From CAYUTA01 sp964447605 (GTDB taxonomy: Bacteria > Bacillota > Clostridia > Christensenellales > CAG-138): a stretch of DNA of 6,181 bases. The translations under genes were made by a program, and so were the position numbers. Below the pieces are notes generated by a model. That model was not told where the DNA came from. It did no database searches and was given only the letters and a program-made list of their open reading frames with translations. The stretch is from positions 1-6,181 of the forward strand of contig CAYUTA010000095.1 of NCBI GenBank assembly GCA_964447605.1. The letters are read 5' to 3'. Positions 1 through 5,831 of the stretch are shown in pieces; the stretch's first letter is position 1, and every line of letters begins with the position of its first letter.

Positions 1-13
1 GGCGGCGGGAAGC

Positions 14-808
14 ATGCGGTTGTCCCCGCAAATAATAGGCTTTTTTGCCGGACTGTTTACCATGCTTCTATTTGCACTGCATGGACGGGTATGCTATCAT
101 ATCTGCATGGATATGAGACGGACGCAAAATACTGCGCGGCCGAAAAACGCGCGCAACGATAAGCTGCATGTGGCGACCCGCTCGACGATGTACGTCGTGC
201 GCACGCTGCTGTTTGTCATCATGGGCTGTATCATCTGCATTGCGGCGTTTATAACGGCCGAACGCGTGGCCAACCTGTACATTCTGGCCAACGAGGGCAT
301 GGCGTTGCGGGCGGACTGCATCATTGCCGACGGCGCGCAGAACGATTTGGAGGAATATTTCACGCTTTCCTTTTTGGAAACCGACCGCGTTGCGACCGAC
401 ACGACCTATGATAACTATACCATCACAAGCTATAACTACGACCTGACCATCGAACGCATCAGCGCGCTGCCCTGGGCAATGGTCGCTACGGTTACGGCGG
501 TTGAGCGCGTGTCGCTCAAGGGCGCGATCAATGCCAACCAGCTTGAGGAAGGGCAAACCGCCGCCGATTATCCGGTGAAGGAATGGACGCCGGTGCGTTA
601 TAAGATCCGCTTTATCAATTCCAATGAACGGTGGTTTATCAGCGGGCTTGAGGTGCTTGAGGAGAATCCCGCGCAGGAGGAGCGCGGCACGCCGGACCCG
701 AACGTATCGCCCGTCCCCGCGGCCACGCCTACGCCCGCGGCAACGGAGGCGCCCACGCTCGCGCCCTCGTCCTGGCCGCCCGAGGCCGTGACCACGCTGT
801 CGCCGTAA
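14..808 (+). CDS. Unrecognised membrane-anchored protein with Pro/Thr-rich C-terminal tail
   Basis: I do not recognise this family. As read from the ATG at 14 it has 264 residues. A hydrophobic stretch at about residues 6-22 is followed by a basic, probably cytoplasmic segment (about 35-60, many Arg/Lys). A strong membrane segment lies at about 62-82 (VVRTLLFVIMGCIICIAAF). Residues 84-220 form a soluble mixed domain, inferred to be outside the membrane. From about 223 to the end the chain is rich in Pro, Thr, Ala and Glu, with no visible sorting motif. The start is uncertain: the frame is open to the left edge, so the gene may begin upstream. Internal ATGs at 62 and 107 would remove the first hydrophobic stretch, and none of the three has a convincing ribosome binding site (GGGAAG before 14 is weak). 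The stop lies 5 nt before dusB, so the two are probably co-transcribed. Coding status is well supported by the long frame and domain-like layout; function is unknown. Confidence 0.72.
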   Translation: MRLSPQIIGFFAGLFTMLLFALHGRVCYHICMDMRRTQNTARPKNARNDKLHVATRSTMYVVRTLLFVIMGCIICIAAFITAERVANLYILANEGMALRADCIIADGAQNDLEEYFTLSFLETDRVATDTTYDNYTITSYNYDLTIERISALPWAMVATVTAVERVSLKGAINANQLEEGQTAADYPVKEWTPVRYKIRFINSNERWFISGLEVLEENPAQEERGTPDPNVSPVPAATPTPAATEAPTLAPSSWPPEAVTTLSP

Positions 809-813
809 AATCC

Positions 814-1809
814 ATGATTCCACAGCAAACCAGCCCGTCCGGCCGCGCGCAACCGTTTCGGCTTGGCAAGCACAGCTATCCGTTCCCCGTTTGCCTCGCC
901 CCGATGGCGGGGTTTTCGGACGTGACGTTCCGCTGCATCTGCAAGGAGTACGGCGCGGACCTTGTGGTAACCGAAATGGTCAGCGCAAAGGGGCTGTATT
1001 ACGCCAACGAGCGAACCGGCAGGCTGCTCAAAACAGCGGCGGCGGAGCGCCCCGTCATGGCGCAGCTGTTTGGGCACGAGCCTGCGCTTATTGCGAACAT
1101 GTCCGGGCGCGTTGCGGACGAAATGGGAGACGCCCTGCTCGCAATCGACCTCAACATGGGCTGCCCCGCGCCAAAGATTGTATGTAACGGCGACGGAAGC
1201 GCGCTGATGCGCACGCCCGCGTTGGCCGGGCGCATCATCGAGGCGGCGGTCCGGGCAAGCCGCCCGCTCCCCATAACGGTTAAATTTCGCAAGGGCTGGG
1301 ACGACGCGCAGGCAAACGCGGTGGAATTCGCGCGCGTCTGTGAAAACAGCGGCGCGGCGGCCGTTACCGTGCATCCGCGCACGCGCGCGGCCATGTACGC
1401 GGGCCGCGCCGAGTGGGACGCGCTTGCCGCGGTCAAACGCGCGGTGAGCATACCGGTCATCGGCAACGGGGACGTGCGCACGGGCGCGGACGCGCTGCGC
1501 ATGCGGGAGCAAACGGGCGTGGACGGCGTGATGGTCGGGCGCGGCGCGCTCGGCAACCCGTTTGTGTTCGCGGAGATCCGGGCCGCTCTGGCAGGCGAGC
1601 CCTATACGCCGCCAACGGACGGCGAACGGCGCGCGCTTGCGCTGCGGCATGCAGAACTGGCGCTTTCAGCCGGCGGCCCGCACGCCATTGTTGAGCTGAG
1701 GAAGCACATCGCATGGTATCTCCACAGCGTACCCGGCGCGGCAAAGCTGCGCGCCCGGGTGAACGCGTGCGGCAGAATCGAGGAGCTCCGGGAAATCCTG
1801 GGGGGATAG
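814..1809 (+). CDS. dusB: tRNA-dihydrouridine synthase, DusB type
   Basis: This flavoenzyme reduces specific uridines in the tRNA D-loop to dihydrouridine, using FMN and NADPH, in the cytoplasm. The 331-residue protein shows the Dus TIM-barrel landmarks in order: APMAG (29-33, FMN site), the family signature IDLNMGCPAPK (111-121) with catalytic Cys117, NGDGSALM (125-132), the KFRKGW strand (157-162), HPRTR (187-191), IGNGD (216-220) and GRGALGNPF (242-250, phosphate binding). A helical C-terminal part follows, with ELRKHIAWY (294-302). Length is normal for DusB. The N-terminus before RLGKHSYPFPV is about 15 residues longer than usual. No better start codon exists, and the ATG at 814 has no clear Shine-Dalgarno sequence, so translation may be coupled to the gene ending at 808. 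Cys124 sits where many relatives have Lys; this is not a catalytic position. Substrate position on tRNA cannot be told from sequence. Confidence 0.95.
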   Translation: MIPQQTSPSGRAQPFRLGKHSYPFPVCLAPMAGFSDVTFRCICKEYGADLVVTEMVSAKGLYYANERTGRLLKTAAAERPVMAQLFGHEPALIANMSGRVADEMGDALLAIDLNMGCPAPKIVCNGDGSALMRTPALAGRIIEAAVRASRPLPITVKFRKGWDDAQANAVEFARVCENSGAAAVTVHPRTRAAMYAGRAEWDALAAVKRAVSIPVIGNGDVRTGADALRMREQTGVDGVMVGRGALGNPFVFAEIRAALAGEPYTPPTDGERRALALRHAELALSAGGPHAIVELRKHIAWYLHSVPGAAKLRARVNACGRIEELREILGG

Positions 1810-1885
1810 CCGCGGCGGCGCCCGCGTGCCAATGCCGCCCGCTTGGCGGACTGGCCCGGCTGCGGCTGTGTTGAGGCATAAAATC

Positions 1886-1893
1886 GGGAGGGG
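1886..1893 (+). promoter_or_regulatory. Ribosome binding site of the acyltransferase gene
   Basis: A purine run GGGAGGGG, containing GGAGG, ends about 9 nt before the ATG at 1903. It is the strongest translation signal in the left half of the window and fixes the start of this gene. The preceding 93-nt gap contains a small CCGCC/GGCGG inverted repeat (1835-1849) without a T run, so no terminator can be claimed after dusB. Confidence 0.8.
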
Positions 1894-1902
1894 GAAACGA
1901 AT

Positions 1903-2973
1903 ATGAAGCGGTGCGGAATGATCCAGATTATGCGTATCGTATGTTGCCTTGCAATCGTTTTGTTCCATTCGAGATATCTGGCAGAAAGCGAGCTTTGGGA
2001 CGCGATGCCGCTGCGGTTTGGCTATCTGGCCGTGGAATTCTTCTTCATTACATCGGGCTACCTGATGGCGGCCAAAGCATGCAGAAAAGAGGAAAGCGGG
2101 CTCTTGCTCCATGTGGATACAAGGCGGTATGTCCTCCATAAATTCGGGCGAATCTACCCCTATGTCGCGTTTGCTTTTCTCGTTGCGACGATCAATATCT
2201 GCATCGTGCGCCAGTATGACCCGGTCAGCGGCGTGTTCAAAGCCCTGTTCGAGCCGCTGCTCATCGGCGCGAGCGGCCTGTCCACCGGCTACTACAACGG
2301 ACCGGTCTGGTATCTTTCCGCATTGTTCATCGGCAGCCTGATCCTGTATCCGCTCTGCAGAAAGTGGAAACGGACGTTTACCGACCTGGTTGCGCCGGTG
2401 GCCGCGCTTCTGCTGGCGGGCTATCTGTACCGGCAGTGCGGAAACCTGTGCCAGGACCTGTATCCTTACGGGCTGCTGCGCGGGCTGATGGGCATGTGCT
2501 TTGGATGCGCCGGTTATGCGGTATGCCAACAGGTTTCGCAGAAGGAACCCGGGCGCGGCGCAAAGCTTCTGCTGACCGCGGTGGAGCTGCTCGGCTATGC
2601 GGTGGCGCTGTTTGGCATGCAGTGGAACAGGCCGGGGCACTGGGACTACCAGTTTTTGCTTATCTTAGCCGTTTGCATCGCCATTTCCTTCAGCGGCAAG
2701 AGCTATACGGCAAGGATTCCGGCGGACGGCAAATGGTTCGACCGGGTTGGAAAAGTCTGCCTGCCGCTGTACCTGTGCCATGAATTCTGGGCGTGGCATT
2801 TAAGAACATATCTGCCCGACCAAAGCCTGCCGGCGCGTTTTGCAGCCTATCTTGCCGTGGTCGCGGCAACGACCGCCGCCTGCTTGCTGACGGTGGACGG
2901 GCTGAGAAAACTGTATGCCAAACGCCGGAAAAAACAAATGCATAAGGCGGCCGCCCAATGCCGGCCGGAATGA
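1903..2973 (+). CDS. Acyltransferase-3 family integral membrane protein
   Basis: Members of this family (the OafA/WecH-like acyltransferases) move acyl groups, often acetyl, onto cell-surface sugars or other exported molecules from within the cytoplasmic membrane. The 356-residue protein has about ten hydrophobic segments, roughly at 9-22, 41-58, 84-101, 113-125, 135-151, 161-175, 187-208, 221-239, 249-264, 284-298 and 312-331. Family marks are visible: Arg11 with His22 in the first segment (RIVCCLAIVLFH), FFFITSGYLMA (46-56), FGRIYPY (81-87), GPVWYLSALFIG (133-144) and VGKVCLPLYLCHE (282-294). The tail is short and basic (KRRKKQ). The acceptor cannot be predicted because no polysaccharide gene is nearby. 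The gene lies between dusB and greA, and codon use is less GC-biased than in dusB or lysS, which suggests a later insertion. It has its own strong ribosome binding site; no clear promoter was found, only an A/T-rich patch at 1878-1884. Confidence 0.88.
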   Translation: MKRCGMIQIMRIVCCLAIVLFHSRYLAESELWDAMPLRFGYLAVEFFFITSGYLMAAKACRKEESGLLLHVDTRRYVLHKFGRIYPYVAFAFLVATINICIVRQYDPVSGVFKALFEPLLIGASGLSTGYYNGPVWYLSALFIGSLILYPLCRKWKRTFTDLVAPVAALLLAGYLYRQCGNLCQDLYPYGLLRGLMGMCFGCAGYAVCQQVSQKEPGRGAKLLLTAVELLGYAVALFGMQWNRPGHWDYQFLLILAVCIAISFSGKSYTARIPADGKWFDRVGKVCLPLYLCHEFWAWHLRTYLPDQSLPARFAAYLAVVAATTAACLLTVDGLRKLYAKRRKKQMHKAAAQCRPE

Positions 2974-2974
2974 C

Positions 2975-3003
2975 TTGACAGCCCAACACCCGCCGAATAT
3001 AAT
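2975..3003 (+). promoter_or_regulatory. Full-consensus housekeeping promoter for greA
   Basis: A perfect -35 box TTGACA (2975-2980) and a perfect -10 box TATAAT (2998-3003) are separated by exactly 17 nt. Transcription is expected to start near 3010, giving a leader of about 50 nt before greA. The -35 box begins one base after the acyltransferase stop codon, so the promoter fills the start of the 88-nt gap. It probably also serves lysS, for which no separate promoter was seen. An exact match to consensus in both boxes with ideal spacing implies strong constitutive transcription. Confidence 0.9.
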
Positions 3004-3008
3004 GGGTG

Positions 3009-3036
3009 AATCCGAGATTTTTCGCTTATGCGGATT
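3009..3036 (+). other. Possible 5'-leader hairpin of greA
   Basis: AATCCG (3009-3014) and CGGATT (3031-3036) form a perfect 6-bp inverted repeat around a 16-nt loop, beginning almost exactly at the predicted transcript start. The stem ends 8 nt before the AAGGAG ribosome binding site (3045-3050). It could protect the 5' end of the mRNA; the large loop makes its stability doubtful. Confidence 0.3.
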
Positions 3037-3061
3037 TATATAATAAGGAGACGTTTTTGAA

Positions 3062-3532
3062 ATGGCGGAGATTTGGCTCACCCCGGAAGAGATTGCTAAG
3101 CGCGAGGAGCGCCTGGAGTTTTTAAAGACCGCACGCAGGCTGGAGATCGCCGAGGCGCTCAAAGTGGCGCGCGCGTTCGGCGACCTGAGCGAGAACGCGG
3201 AGTATGACGCGGCAAAAAACGAGCAGGCAAAAAACGAATACGATATCGTACAACTGGAAAACGAGCTGAAAAATGCCAGGGTCATCGACGAATCCTCCAT
3301 TGACACGTCTTCTGTGGGCGTGGGCGCAACCGTGAAGCTGACCAATGCAGAGGATAAGAGCAAGCTGGTCTACCAGATTGTCGGCAGCGCGGAAACGGAC
3401 CCGCTCAACGGGCGCATCAGCAACGAGTCGCCTATCGGCAAGGCGCTGCTTGGCCACAGGGCGGGCGATACCGTTGAGGTCGCGACCCCCGGCGGGGTGC
3501 TGCGGCTCAAGATTAACAGCATCGGCAAATGA
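3062..3532 (+). CDS. greA: Transcription elongation factor GreA
   Basis: GreA enters the secondary channel of backtracked RNA polymerase and stimulates cleavage of the nascent RNA 3' end, so that stalled complexes resume. The 156-residue length matches the family (about 157-160). The N-terminal half is a charged antiparallel coiled coil (about 8-76) carrying the conserved tip GDLSENAEYDAAK (40-52), in which Asp41 and Glu44 are the acidic residues that position the catalytic metal. The C-terminal FKBP-like domain (about 83-156) contains the typical SNESPIGKALLGHRAGD (120-136) and ends in INSIGK. An AAGGAG ribosome binding site (3045-3050) lies 11 nt before the ATG at 3062. The gene is transcribed from the consensus promoter just upstream and is followed by a non-coding gap and then lysS, a pairing common in clostridial genomes. 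Confidence 0.97.
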   Translation: MAEIWLTPEEIAKREERLEFLKTARRLEIAEALKVARAFGDLSENAEYDAAKNEQAKNEYDIVQLENELKNARVIDESSIDTSSVGVGATVKLTNAEDKSKLVYQIVGSAETDPLNGRISNESPIGKALLGHRAGDTVEVATPGGVLRLKINSIGK

Positions 3533-3533
3533 T

Positions 3534-3574
3534 CCGCGGGTGCGGCTTCGGGCCGTCGACAAACCGCGGCTTTT
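3534..3574 (+). terminator. Weak terminator-like structure after greA
   Basis: Right after the greA stop, CCGCGG (3534-3539) can pair with a second CCGCGG (3564-3569). Between them lies a small CGGC/GCCG hairpin with a TTCGG loop (3543-3555). The outer stem is followed by CTTTT, and a T5 run occurs a little later (3583-3587). The T tract is short and the pairing is interrupted, so it may be partial attenuation rather than full termination. That would let greA transcription continue into lysS. Confidence 0.35.
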
Positions 3575-3623
3575 GAGCGGGATTTTTGCATACGGCTTTC
3601 TTCCAGGACGATTGCATGGCCCG

Positions 3624-3643
3624 CCGGCCTTGACGCGGAAGCG
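3624..3643 (+). repeat. 20-bp direct repeat, copy 1 (greA-lysS gap)
   Basis: CCGGCCTTGACGCGGAAGCG occurs here and again exactly 88 bp downstream at 3712-3731. Flanking sequence is also partly alike: both copies are preceded by CGGCTTTC and a CTTCC about 20-40 nt upstream. This suggests an old duplication of a longer unit. The copy is followed by GCGGCG/CGCCGC (3641-3646 with 3666-3671), which could form an interrupted hairpin. The whole gap 3533-3805 shows no gene. Confidence 0.85.
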
Positions 3644-3711
3644 GCGCCGGTTGTACCGCGCAGGCCGCCGCAAAGGACGGCTTTCATCATTCTTCCCGCA
3701 TGTTTGCGTCC

Positions 3712-3731
3712 CCGGCCTTGACGCGGAAGCG
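3712..3731 (+). repeat. 20-bp direct repeat, copy 2 (greA-lysS gap)
   Basis: Identical to 3624-3643 over 20 bases. Just after it, CCGGCGGG (3737-3744) is the exact reverse complement of CCCGCCGG (3620-3627), which begins just before copy 1. The repeated segment is therefore bounded by an 8-bp inverted repeat spanning 125 bp. An alternative pairing joins GCCGGTT (3646-3652) with AACCGGC (3735-3741). Confidence 0.85.
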
Positions 3732-3805
3732 CCCAACCGGCGGGCGGCGGGCTTTCAAACCACACGATCAACAAGCGAATGGACACAAGGAGAAGGGAAA
3801 CGGCC

Positions 3806-5326
3806 ATGCGACAACCGCACGACGAACAAAACCAGCCGCAGGAGCAGGAGTGGACCGCCGAACAGCTGAGCCAGCTGCTGCAAATCCGCCGCGACAAGCT
3901 CAAAAGCCTGCAAACTGCGGGCAGCGACCCGTTTTTAAATACCACGTACGACGTGACCCATTCCAGCGCGGACGTCATCGGCGGCTTTGCCGCGCTCGAG
4001 GGACGGACGGTGCGCGTGGCGGGCCGCATGGTCAGCCGCCGCGTGATGGGCAAGGCCGCGTTTGCGCATATCCTCGACGCAAAGGGCCGCGTTCAGGTGT
4101 ATGTTCGCCGCGACGACGTCGGCGAGGATGCCTATGCCGCGTTCAAAGCCTATGACATCGGCGACATCGTGGGGGTGGCGGGCACGCCGTTTACGACCAA
4201 AACCGGCGAGAAGAGCATCCATGCGACGCAGCTTACGCTGCTGAGCAAATCCCTGCGCCCGCTGCCGGAGAAATTCCACGGGCTCAGGGACCCGGAGCTA
4301 AGATACCGCCGGCGGTTTGTCGATTTGATCGTCAACCCCGAGGCGCGCGATACGTTTCTCAAGCGGAGCCGGATCATTGCGCAAATCCGCAGCCGCATGG
4401 ACGCGCTGGGCTTTATCGAGGTGGAAACGCCCGTGCTCCACACCACGGCCAGCGGCGCTGCCGCGCGCCCGTTTGTGACCCACCACAATACGCTGGATAT
4501 CGAGATGTACCTGCGCATCGCCACCGAGCTGCACCTCAAGGAATGCATTGTCGGCGGGCTCGAGCGCGTGTATGAGATCGGCCGGCTGTTTCGCAACGAG
4601 GGCATGGACCCCATGCATAACCCGGAGTTTACGACCATTGAGGCGTATCAGGCGTACACCGACTACCGCGGCATGATGGAACTGGCCGAGGATTTGATCT
4701 CGCACTGCTGCATGGCGGTCAACGGCACGACAAAAATCAACTATCAGGGCAGGGAGCTCGACCTGACCCCGCCCTATGCCCGCATGAGCATGAACGACGC
4801 GGTTTTGCAGGCGACCGGAGCGGATTTTATGGCCTGCGGGACCGACGAACAGGCGCGCGCGCTGGCCGACGCGCTGCATCTGACCTACAAGGACCGGTCG
4901 GCCTCGCGCGGCAAGCTGCTTTCCGCGGCGTTCGACGCGTTTGCGGAGGATACGCTCGTCCAGCCCACGTTCATCACGGACTATCCGGTGGAAATCTCGC
5001 CGCTCTCCAAGCGCAAGCCGTCCGCGCCGCACCTGACCGAGCGGTTTGAGCTGTTTATCGGCGGGCACGAGTACGCCAACGCGTTCTCCGAGCTCAACGA
5101 CCCCATCGACCAGCGCGGCCGGTTCGCGCAGCAGGCGGGCGAGCGCGACAAGGGCGACGACGAGGCCATGATGATCGACGAGGACTTCTGCCTTGCGCTT
5201 GAATACGGCATGCCGCCCACGGGCGGGATCGGCATCGGCGTCGACCGGCTGGTGATGCTGCTGACCAACGCCGCGTCCATCCGCGACGTGCTGCTCTTTC
5301 CCACCATGAAGCCGGTAGTTCCGTAA
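3806..5326 (+). CDS. lysS: Lysyl-tRNA synthetase, class II
   Basis: The enzyme charges tRNA-Lys with lysine at the expense of ATP in the cytoplasm. From the ATG at 3806 the protein has 506 residues, the usual size. An N-terminal helix rich in Gln/Glu is followed by the anticodon-binding OB fold (about 65-150, starting TVRVAGRMVSRR) and by HGLRDPELRYRRRFVDL. The class II core follows, with GAAARPF (217-223) and THHNTLD, motif 2 RVYEIGRLFRNEG (254-266, with Arg263 and Glu265), HNPEFTTIEAY (271-281), and motif 3 GGIGIGVDRL (473-482, with Arg481). The residue before GAAARPF is Ser where Escherichia coli and many others have Gly. An upstream in-frame ATG at 3779 has no ribosome binding site, whereas 3806 is preceded by AAGGAG and AGAAGGG (3787-3797). 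No lysS promoter was seen in the gap, so expression probably depends on the greA promoter. Confidence 0.97.
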   Translation: MRQPHDEQNQPQEQEWTAEQLSQLLQIRRDKLKSLQTAGSDPFLNTTYDVTHSSADVIGGFAALEGRTVRVAGRMVSRRVMGKAAFAHILDAKGRVQVYVRRDDVGEDAYAAFKAYDIGDIVGVAGTPFTTKTGEKSIHATQLTLLSKSLRPLPEKFHGLRDPELRYRRRFVDLIVNPEARDTFLKRSRIIAQIRSRMDALGFIEVETPVLHTTASGAAARPFVTHHNTLDIEMYLRIATELHLKECIVGGLERVYEIGRLFRNEGMDPMHNPEFTTIEAYQAYTDYRGMMELAEDLISHCCMAVNGTTKINYQGRELDLTPPYARMSMNDAVLQATGADFMACGTDEQARALADALHLTYKDRSASRGKLLSAAFDAFAEDTLVQPTFITDYPVEISPLSKRKPSAPHLTERFELFIGGHEYANAFSELNDPIDQRGRFAQQAGERDKGDDEAMMIDEDFCLALEYGMPPTGGIGIGVDRLVMLLTNAASIRDVLLFPTMKPVVP

Positions 5327-5331
5327 AAACC

Positions 5332-5362
5332 GCACGCCGCCGCTTTTGACAGGATTCTTTGG
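5332..5362 (+). repeat. 31-bp direct repeat, copy A (after lysS)
   Basis: A perfect 31-bp repeat starts 5 nt after the lysS stop and recurs at 5474-5504, an offset of 142 bp. Its core is CCGCCGCTTTTGACAGG followed by ATTCTTTGG. A diverged third version, with CCGCGGCTTTTGAG then GGGATTTTTG, lies after greA at 3564-3588. No protein is evident in the region 5327-5551. Confidence 0.92.
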
Positions 5363-5375
5363 TTCTTTCAGTTCC

Positions 5376-5400
5376 CCGTCAAACAAACTGTCTTTGACGG
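5376..5400 (+). repeat. Inverted repeat CCGTCAAA / TTTGACGG
   Basis: A perfect 8-bp inverted repeat (5376-5383 with 5393-5400) encloses a 9-nt loop between the two copies of the 31-bp repeat. It is not followed by a T run, so it is not a standard terminator. It carries the TTGACG word that recurs throughout both repeat-rich gaps. Confidence 0.75.
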
Positions 5401-5423
5401 ATAATCGCTGTGGCGGGCTTTCT

Positions 5424-5453
5424 CCGGGAGGATTGACGCCGCAATCCCCCCGG
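5424..5453 (+). repeat. Strong GC-rich hairpin between the 31-bp repeats
   Basis: CCGGGAGGATTG (5424-5435) pairs with CAATCCCCCCGG (5442-5453) over 12 positions with one A-C mismatch, around a 6-nt loop ACGCCG. It is followed by a second small hairpin, GCGCG-TCAAA-CGCGC (5456-5470). Neither has a T tract on either strand, so they look like RNA-stabilising or repeat-element structures rather than terminators. Confidence 0.7.
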
Positions 5454-5473
5454 CAGCGCGTCAAACGCGCCGT

Positions 5474-5504
5474 GCACGCCGCCGCTTTTGACAGGATTCT
5501 TTGG
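5474..5504 (+). repeat. 31-bp direct repeat, copy B (after lysS)
   Basis: Identical over 31 bases to 5332-5362. It sits immediately before the terminator-like hairpin at 5505, with its last bases abutting that stem. Perfect identity of two non-coding copies points to recent duplication or active sequence homogenisation. Confidence 0.92.
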
Positions 5505-5537
5505 GCTGGCGGGGCGGCCCGCAGCACGCTTTTTTTT
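5505..5537 (+). terminator. Probable intrinsic terminator of the greA-lysS transcript
   Basis: GCTGGCGGG (5505-5513) pairs with CCCGCAGC (5518-5525) through 8 base pairs with one bulged G and a GCGG loop. Four bases later comes a run of eight T (5530-5537). This is the only GC-rich stem plus long T run in the window. It lies between lysS and the convergent repressor gene; it would act on rightward transcription only, since the minus-strand copy of the stem is not followed by T residues. Confidence 0.7.
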
Positions 5538-5551
5538 ACGCGCCGGCGATG

Positions 5552-5779
5552 TTACGGACGATTCTCCGCACGATCCGTTCCATCAGACAAACCAAGCAGC
5601 TTGTCCGCCGATAGGTTATAAAATCTGCAAAGCGCGATGATATCCTCCACTTTATAATCGACACGGCGTTTTTCATACTTAGATACAGCAGATTGCTTAC
5701 ATCCAAGTACTTTTGCAATGGTTTTCTGACTAATATCGCGATCTACCCGTAATGCTGTTAAACGATCCACATAATCCAT
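5552..5779 (-). CDS. Small Cro/CI-type (XRE family) helix-turn-helix repressor
   Basis: A 75-residue protein consisting of little more than one HTH_3 domain. The turn is visible as DISQKTIAKVLGCKQSAVSKYEKR (15-38), with the recognition helix around 28-37. It is followed by the usual helices VEDIIALCRFYNLSADKLLGL (44-64) and a short polar tail. Such proteins usually act as dimeric repressors of a divergent promoter. The frame could be read from a GTG at 5788, but that codon is part of the ribosome binding site GAGGTG (minus strand, 5791-5786). GAGGTG lies 6 nt before the ATG at 5779, which is therefore the better start. The gene and its upstream DNA are visibly more AT-rich than lysS, suggesting acquisition. 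It converges on lysS and diverges from the reading frames at 5905 onward. Its target is probably the GACTAT repeat region just upstream, including its own promoter. Confidence 0.87.
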   Translation of the reverse strand: MDYVDRLTALRVDRDISQKTIAKVLGCKQSAVSKYEKRRVDYKVEDIIALCRFYNLSADKLLGLSDGTDRAENRP

Positions 5780-5802
5780 ACAGTTCACCTCAGATAGACC
5801 GT

Positions 5803-5831
5803 ATTATATTCCAAAACAGACTATTGACTTA
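5803..5831 (-). promoter_or_regulatory. Leftward promoter of the repressor gene (weak -35)
   Basis: On the minus strand a perfect TATAAT (5808-5803) lies about 25 nt upstream of the ATG at 5779. At 17 nt spacing the -35 position (5831-5826) reads TAAGTC, a poor match. The predicted start near 5796 leaves a leader of about 17 nt containing the GAGGTG site. A weak -35 box located between repressor half-sites fits an autoregulated gene. Confidence 0.5.

Noticed and set aside
72..109. TTGCAC-N17-TATCAT as a promoter giving a leaderless start at ATG 107
   Set aside because: The -35 box matches only 3 of 6 positions, and the frame upstream is open and hydrophobic, so this is too weak to call.
598..1650. 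Long minus-strand frame (350 codons) opposite dusB
   Set aside because: It is an Arg/His/Ala-rich antisense shadow of a clear plus-strand gene, with no recognisable domain.
1835..1849. CCGCC/GGCGG inverted repeat after dusB as a terminator
   Set aside because: It has a 5-bp stem with no T run downstream.
3039..3044. Second TATAAT in the greA leader
   Set aside because: The position 17 nt upstream reads GATTTT, a poor -35 box, and the site lies too close to the ribosome binding site.
3651..3660. TTGTACCGCG, resembling the T-box antiterminator sequence (TGGNACCGCG), upstream of lysS
   Set aside because: The TGG needed to pair with the tRNA CCA end is changed to TTG. The AGGGTGG context is missing and no standard terminator follows, so chance similarity in GC-rich DNA is more likely.
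3779..3805. In-frame ATG at 3779 as the lysS start
   Set aside because: No ribosome binding site precedes it. AAGGAG and AGAAGGG lie just before the ATG at 3806, and the homologous part of the protein needs nothing upstream.
5332..5504. Direct repeats as a CRISPR array
   Set aside because: There are only two copies, 111 bp apart, with structured DNA between them and no cas genes. The spacing is too long for a spacer.
4298..5527. Long minus-strand frame (409 codons) opposite lysS and into the repeats
   Set aside because: It lies antisense to conserved lysS sequence and its composition is that of a GC-rich shadow frame.
5346..5621. Plus-strand 91-codon frame across the repeat region
   Set aside because: It runs through both copies of the direct repeat, the hairpins, the terminator and into the repressor gene. 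It has no ribosome binding site, so it is not believable as a gene.
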